Source: Syntrophomonas sp.
Lineage (GTDB): Bacteria > Bacillota > Syntrophomonadia > Syntrophomonadales > Syntrophomonadaceae
NCBI GenBank assembly: GCA_028709355.1
Contig: JAQVXF010000040.1
Coordinates: 1-8,774 of the forward strand
Direction of reading: 5' to 3'
DNA length: 8,774 nucleotides
The translations under genes and the position numbers were made by a program. Below the pieces are notes generated by a model. It was given only the letters and a program-made list of their open reading frames with translations. It made no database searches and was not told the DNA's origin. Positions within the stretch are counted from its first letter, which is position 1; the number at the start of each line of letters is the position of its first letter. This document shows positions 5,887-8,774 of this stretch, in pieces.

Positions 5887-6321
5887 TCACATCACTTTGG
5901 CTGTAGCTTTGCGGGGGGGCATCATCAACGCCTCTCCGTCAGCCACCACTTCGCCGTTCTGGTTAGCAGTCCAGGTATGCAGCCAGACCCGGTTCTTGGC
6001 CTCATCCTTCTTGATCACTTCCACTGTGGCGGTGATGGTATCGTCTACAAAGATAGGCTTCTTGTATTCCAGCTTTTGCCGTACATAGATGACCCCCGCC
6101 CCCGGCAGCTGAGTCCCCAGCACGTTGGATATGAACCCCATCGACAACACCGCATGAGCGATTATCTTGCCATAGAAGGTACTACTGGCCCATTGTGCGT
6201 CCGTATGGGACGGATTAAAATCGAGTGAAACCCCGGCGAACGAATAGACATCGTATTCAGTCACGGTCTTGGTGAAAGATGCCTTATCACCGATATTCAA
6301 TTCCTCAACGGTCTTCCCCAT
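5887..6321 (-). CDS. MaoC/PhaJ-type (R)-enoyl-CoA hydratase, copy 2
   Basis: A 144-residue paralogue of the downstream hydratase, roughly 60-65% identical by hand alignment over about 138 residues with no gaps. It keeps the catalytic Asp34 and His39 (LDFNPSHTD). The next motif reads AHAVLS instead of AHGVLS, and the residue before the catalytic Asp is Leu rather than Gly. These changes near the active site may alter substrate choice. The frame is open upstream to 6417, but ATG 6321 aligns with the paralogue's start (MGKTVEELNIGD), has GAGGGG and GGGG just upstream, and matches family length. The 32 extra residues (Arg/Gly-rich) have no hydratase character. It is the first gene of the leftward operon. 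Its promoter should lie in 6322-6530. Confidence 0.9.
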   Translation of the reverse strand: MGKTVEELNIGDKASFTKTVTEYDVYSFAGVSLDFNPSHTDAQWASSTFYGKIIAHAVLSMGFISNVLGTQLPGAGVIYVRQKLEYKKPIFVDDTITATVEVIKKDEAKNRVWLHTWTANQNGEVVADGEALMMPPRKATAKVM

Positions 6322-6368
6322 GATCCCCTCACCCCGCTCTGCAATATTCCGGCGTCTGCCTGCCCCTC

Positions 6369-6432
6369 CCGGATGGTCCCGCATCCGGACGGTATACGTG
6401 AAAACCTGCTTATGCAATTGGCACAGCAGGTT
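6369..6432. repeat. Two stem-loops in the leader of the hydratase operon
   Basis: CCGGATG (6369-6375) pairs with CATCCGG (6382-6388) around six bases. AACCTGCT (6403-6410) pairs with AGCAGGTT (6425-6432), with an extra TGC/GCA pairing inside. On the minus strand the second stem is followed by TTTT (counting the last two bases of its arm) then CACG, so it is a weak attenuator-like shape. Both would lie in the 5' leader of the hydratase-phasin message if its promoter is near 6520. No known riboswitch was recognised. Confidence 0.5.
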
Positions 6433-6496
6433 CTGGGTACTGAATCTCGGCTGCGGTTATCCCGGCCGTCATCCCTTCAGTCTTGGACTCATGGCT

Positions 6497-6525
6497 TTGT
6501 TACTTCGCCTGATTGCGACTATAAT
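6497..6525 (+). promoter_or_regulatory. Sigma-A-type promoter toward the OmpA-domain gene
   Basis: TTGTTA (6497-6502), a 17-base spacer and a perfect TATAAT (6520-6525) make a good vegetative promoter on the plus strand, with a start near 6532. This would give the OmpA-domain gene a leader of about 365 bases. On the minus strand an overlapping TATAGT (6518-6523), with TGGAAA 18 bases upstream of it, could serve the leftward hydratase operon. That second promoter is much weaker evidence. Confidence 0.5.
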
Positions 6526-6898
6526 GTAGCTTAACATAATTTTCCATGTTAGTAAACCATTTTTTAAGGGTATCGGGGCCGGTTGGGTTGCCTGGCACGG
6601 CCGGTCCATTACCGCCAAGTGGCGATTAGAAGGGCCTGGGTACTTTCGATTGTGCTATGCCAATGCGGTGTTCAGCCGCTCCCCTGTCGAGATCGTCCGG
6701 GTTAGCCTGCTTTGAAACTGTAGATGAAATTCCCGCCGTGGTACGGTAATATGTTCATATATCTATTAATACGAAGAGAGTCATGCCTTTGCTGGGCTGC
6801 ACTCCAAACACATCTTATCCAACCGGTGGTCGGGTGGCCTGATTTAGCCCAGATGCGCCCACCGTGGCAAACGACTAATACTCTAGGGAGATGAACTT
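6526..6898 (+). other. Long untranslated stretch before the OmpA-domain gene
   Basis: No convincing reading frame or RNA family was recognised in these 373 bases. There are possible stems: GGGCCGG (6576-6582) with CCGGTCC (6601-6607, one G-U pair), and CGCC (6613-6616) with GGCG (6621-6624). The region could be a structured leader RNA downstream of the promoter at 6497-6525, or hold promoters closer to the gene that I cannot identify. Confidence 0.4.
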
Positions 6899-7489
6899 GT
6901 GAGTAAACTGGACGACACCTTTGAATTGCTGGAGGAGGATGTACCTAAAGCGCCCAAAGTCAAGATCCCGGTGACGGGATTGTTGCTGGTACTGCTGCTG
7001 GCCGGCGGAGCGGGCGCTTATAGCATGTATGCCAAGAACCGGCCGGCGGACAATAATCCGCCCGCTATCCAGGCCCCGGTGCAGCCGGCTCCGTCCGCTC
7101 CAGCACCGGCTCCTGCCCCTCCCCCGCCACCGACCCGGGAGGTGCCCACCCCGGTCAACATCGTCATAAATTTCGAATCCAACAGCAGCCAGGTGATACC
7201 ATCACAGATGGCCAAACTCCAGCAGTTAGCGGTCTTGATCCGTGACAATCCAGGCAAAATGAAGCTCAGCGCCTATACCGACGATGTGGGGGATGACGCG
7301 GCCGGGCAGTGGCTGTCGGAGCAGCGGGCAGCAATGGTGGTGCAGGTATTCAAGGATTTGCAGGTGGATAATAAGATCGAATATGATATCAAGGCTTACG
7401 GAGAGCTCTATCCCATCGGCGACAATGCTACCGAGGAAGGCCGGGCGCTGAACCGGCGGGTGGAGATCTATTTCGCCCCGACCCCATAG
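6899..7489 (+). CDS. Membrane-anchored OmpA-domain peptidoglycan-binding protein
   Basis: A 196-residue protein with four parts. A short acidic/basic cytoplasmic N-terminus (1-22) is followed by one membrane helix (about 23-45, VTGLLLVLLLAGGAGAYSMY), a Pro/Ala-rich spacer (about 49-85, with PAPAPAPPPPP), and a C-terminal OmpA-like domain (86-193). The domain shows NFESNSSQVIP at its start, TDDVGD with Asp128 at the usual peptidoglycan-contact position, LSEQRA (139-144), AYGELYP (166-172) and GRALNRRVEIYF (181-192) with the arginines expected to contact the diaminopimelate carboxylate. It probably tethers the membrane to peptidoglycan from the outer face. The start is GTG 6899, with AGGGAG eight bases upstream. 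It is a single-gene unit ending at a strong terminator, with no metabolic neighbour on its strand. It is not a MotB or Pal by length and lacks a lipobox. Confidence 0.9.
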   Translation: MSKLDDTFELLEEDVPKAPKVKIPVTGLLLVLLLAGGAGAYSMYAKNRPADNNPPAIQAPVQPAPSAPAPAPAPPPPPTREVPTPVNIVINFESNSSQVIPSQMAKLQQLAVLIRDNPGKMKLSAYTDDVGDDAAGQWLSEQRAAMVVQVFKDLQVDNKIEYDIKAYGELYPIGDNATEEGRALNRRVEIYFAPTP

Positions 7490-7499
7490 AAGCAAGCGG

Positions 7500-7615
7500 G
7501 GCCAGAAACGCCCAGGCATCCCGCTGACCGCCTATTTACCCTGACAGTCCGGCTGGAGAAGTCATACCACATTTATACAACATAGGACAATTCGGTTGCC
7601 AGGCCAGAAACACCC
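7500..7615 (+). repeat. Imperfect 14-base direct repeat, GGCCAGAAAC(G/A)CCC
   Basis: The copies are at 7500-7513 and 7602-7615, differing at one base. The second copy forms one arm and part of the loop of the terminator hairpin; the first lies just after the OmpA-domain stop. The repeat may be chance or a trace of local duplication. Confidence 0.4.
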
Positions 7616-7654
7616 CGGAGAGCGCGGGCCAGGCAGCAGAATTGTCTTTTTTTT
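7584..7654 (+). terminator. Intrinsic terminator of the OmpA-domain gene
   Basis: GACAATTC (7586-7593) pairs with GAATTGTC (7639-7646). The stem continues inward with TGCC/GGCA (7597-7600, 7632-7635) and GGCC/GGCC (7602-7605, 7627-7630), interrupted by single mismatches. Eight T residues follow directly (7647-7654). It lies about 95 bases after the stop codon. The stem is unusually long, with a loop of about 21 bases. Confidence 0.9.
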
Positions 7655-7777
7655 GGCCAGAGGGACCTCGAGACTGTTATTGGCTGTCATGCCCAAAGAC
7701 CAACCTCTTCTATCGTCCTCCGCAATATCTGCAGGCCTCATTCAGCAGGGGTAATGAAGAACAGCGCTAGGACAGGA

Positions 7778-7815
7778 CAAGGCCAGCGAGGCAACAGAAC
7801 CGTCCCCTTGCCTTG
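7778..7815. repeat. REP-like inverted repeat beside the kinase stop
   Basis: AGGCAA (7789-7794) and TTGCCT (7808-7813) flank CAGAACCGTCCCC. An alternative pairing is CAAGGC (7778-7783) with GCCTTG (7810-7815). The core GCAACAGAACCGTCCCC (7791-7807) is close to the sequence at 3483-3499. It lies four to six bases beyond the stop of the minus-strand kinase gene. No T-run follows on the minus strand, so it is a repeat rather than a typical terminator. Confidence 0.5.
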
Positions 7816-7819
7816 GGGG

Positions 7820-8774
7820 TTATGGCTTCGGGAAAGTGACCGTGAAACAGGTGCCTTCCGGACTGGTGTCCACCCTTATCTGGGCCTTGTGCCGTTCGGC
7901 AATGCTGTAACACACCGCCAGGCCCAAGCCAGTTCCATAATCCTTGGTGGTCAGAAAAGGGGTGCCTAATTTCTCCAAGACCTCGGGCGTTATGCCCCGG
8001 CCCTCATCCCGGACCACCAGGTTGACGCCGTTCTCATCAGCAAAAGTCCTGATTATCAGGGTCCCATTGGGCTTCATGGCTTGGATGCCATTGTTGGTCA
8101 GATTAAGCAGTAGTTTACGGAAATCGCCTTTATCCAGCATGATCTCAGGAGTACTGTGCAATTCGGCCTTGATATTCACATCCGCCTTCCGGGCATCGGA
8201 AGCGATCAGGGGCAGGATATTCCGAATCTGGGCCCCCAGGTTACGCAACCTCAATTCCACCGGTTTTTCATTGGCAATAGACAGGAAGGTAGTGATCATC
8301 TCATTGACTCGGTCCAATTCCTCGATCATCAACTCGATGTTTTCTTTATCCCCGGCGTAGTTGTGGTCCTCCCCGAATAACTGCAGGAAACCCTTGACTG
8401 AGGCCAGGGGATTGCGCACCTCATGGGCCACCCCGGCGGCCATCTGGGCAATCAGTTTGAGATTGCCCCAATGGGCTATCTCCCGTTCGTATTGTTTCAA
8501 CTTGGTAATATTATTGGAGGAAACCAGGACACACCGTTCACCATCGATATCAATCAGGTTCACGTTTGCCACTACCGTGCCTGTCTCGCCCGACTTGGTC
8601 TTGATGGCGTATTCGCAATCCTTGGCACTTCCCTCCTGAGACAACTTTTCGATCATCGCCTGCTGTTCGGCCCGGTCGGCCCACATCCCCAATTCGGTGA
8701 CGGTTTTGCCGATGATCTCTTCCCTGGTAAAGCCAAAGGTGGCCGCATAACTTTCGTTCACATCGATCAAGGTG
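7820..8774 (-). CDS. PAS-domain sensor histidine kinase (5' partial)
   Basis: The C-terminal part of a sensor kinase; the frame runs off the right edge, so the true start is not in the window. Numbering from the TTG at 8770, residues 1-90 are most of a PAS domain (VNESYAATFGFTREEIIGKT, ending SSNNITKLKQ). The dimerisation/phosphoacceptor helix has His116 in AHEVRNPLASVKGF. The ATPase domain has the N-box around Asn226-Asn227 (LTNNGIQAM), Asp255 in DEGRG and the GTGLGL motif at 279-284. There is no response-regulator domain in the visible part and no membrane helix here; input may come from further PAS or membrane domains upstream. Its HAMP-less HisKA/ATPase layout resembles Firmicute PAS kinases of the KinA/NtrB type. 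Whether it pairs with the sigma-54 activator at the left edge cannot be told, because that protein's N-terminus is missing too. Confidence 0.95.
   Translation of the reverse strand, partial: TLIDVNESYAATFGFTREEIIGKTVTELGMWADRAEQQAMIEKLSQEGSAKDCEYAIKTKSGETGTVVANVNLIDIDGERCVLVSSNNITKLKQYEREIAHWGNLKLIAQMAAGVAHEVRNPLASVKGFLQLFGEDHNYAGDKENIELMIEELDRVNEMITTFLSIANEKPVELRLRNLGAQIRNILPLIASDARKADVNIKAELHSTPEIMLDKGDFRKLLLNLTNNGIQAMKPNGTLIIRTFADENGVNLVVRDEGRGITPEVLEKLGTPFLTTKDYGTGLGLAVCYSIAERHKAQIRVDTSPEGTCFTVTFPKP

Larger units (their letters stand above)
7490..7819. other. Convergent spacer between the OmpA-domain gene and the histidine kinase
   Basis: This 330-base gap has no credible gene. It holds a strong plus-strand terminator, a short imperfect direct repeat and a REP-like inverted repeat, all listed separately. 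The remaining part (about 7655-7777) shows nothing I can name. Confidence 0.6.

Noticed and set aside
6322..6417. 32-residue N-terminal extension of the second PhaJ-like hydratase
   Set aside because: It is Arg/Gly-rich, absent from the paralogue, and includes a leader stem-loop. ATG 6321 fits the family length and has its own ribosome site.
6419..6433. Possible sigma-54 promoter starting TGGCAC
   Set aside because: The -12 position reads GTTC rather than TTGC, and the site is part of a stem-loop.
6593..6607. Possible second sigma-54 promoter starting TGGCACG
   Set aside because: The -12 position reads GTCC instead of TTGC, so half of the signal is missing.

Overview
The window has about 55% GC, dense genes, strong AGGAGG-type ribosome binding sites and a Gram-positive-style adenylate kinase with a four-cysteine zinc LID. 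Its content (beta-oxidation-type enzymes, sigma-54 control, PhaJ-like hydratases, a phasin-like protein) suggests an anaerobic Firmicute/clostridial fatty-acid or short-chain-acid oxidiser, for example a Syntrophomonas- or Pelotomaculum-like lineage. The lineage is inference from gene content and was not tested by a search.

Left part (1-3275, + strand). The C-terminal half of a sigma-54 enhancer-binding activator enters from the left edge. A 356-base gap follows. It holds a perfect 7+6+7 inverted repeat (a candidate activator site) and a consensus -24/-12 sigma-54 promoter. This promoter should drive a compact three-gene operon: an HSD10-like short-chain 3-hydroxyacyl-CoA dehydrogenase, an SCP2/SCPx-type thiolase, and a DUF35 zinc-ribbon/OB-fold partner protein. 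Together these would carry out the last two steps of beta-oxidation (or their reverse) on a short, possibly branched, acyl-CoA. The promoter also shows that the longest dehydrogenase reading frame starts too early.

Middle part (3276-6321). A hairpin-rich convergent spacer separates that operon from leftward genes. Read in their own direction these are two tandem PhaJ/MaoC-type (R)-enoyl-CoA hydratase paralogues, then a phasin-like coiled-coil protein, then a clear intrinsic terminator. Beyond it lie adenylate kinase and a third MaoC-fold protein that has lost the catalytic histidine. The hydratases plus phasin look like the supply and granule side of polyhydroxyalkanoate metabolism. No PHA synthase is visible. 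The adenylate kinase could recycle AMP made by acyl-CoA synthetases.

Right part (6322-8774). A 577-base divergent region has a good sigma-A-type promoter and several stem-loops. It precedes a membrane-anchored OmpA-domain protein (+), which ends at a long intrinsic terminator. The last gene is a PAS-histidine kinase (- strand) cut by the right edge; its stop codon lies next to a short inverted repeat that resembles one in the 3.4-kb spacer.

Overall the window reads as a carbon-storage/beta-oxidation locus. The most notable points are the intact sigma-54 circuit, the catalytically defective MaoC protein beside adk, the duplicated PhaJ-like genes with a phasin, and dispersed REP-like repeats. 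No tRNA, rRNA, CRISPR array, transposase or complete mobile element was seen.
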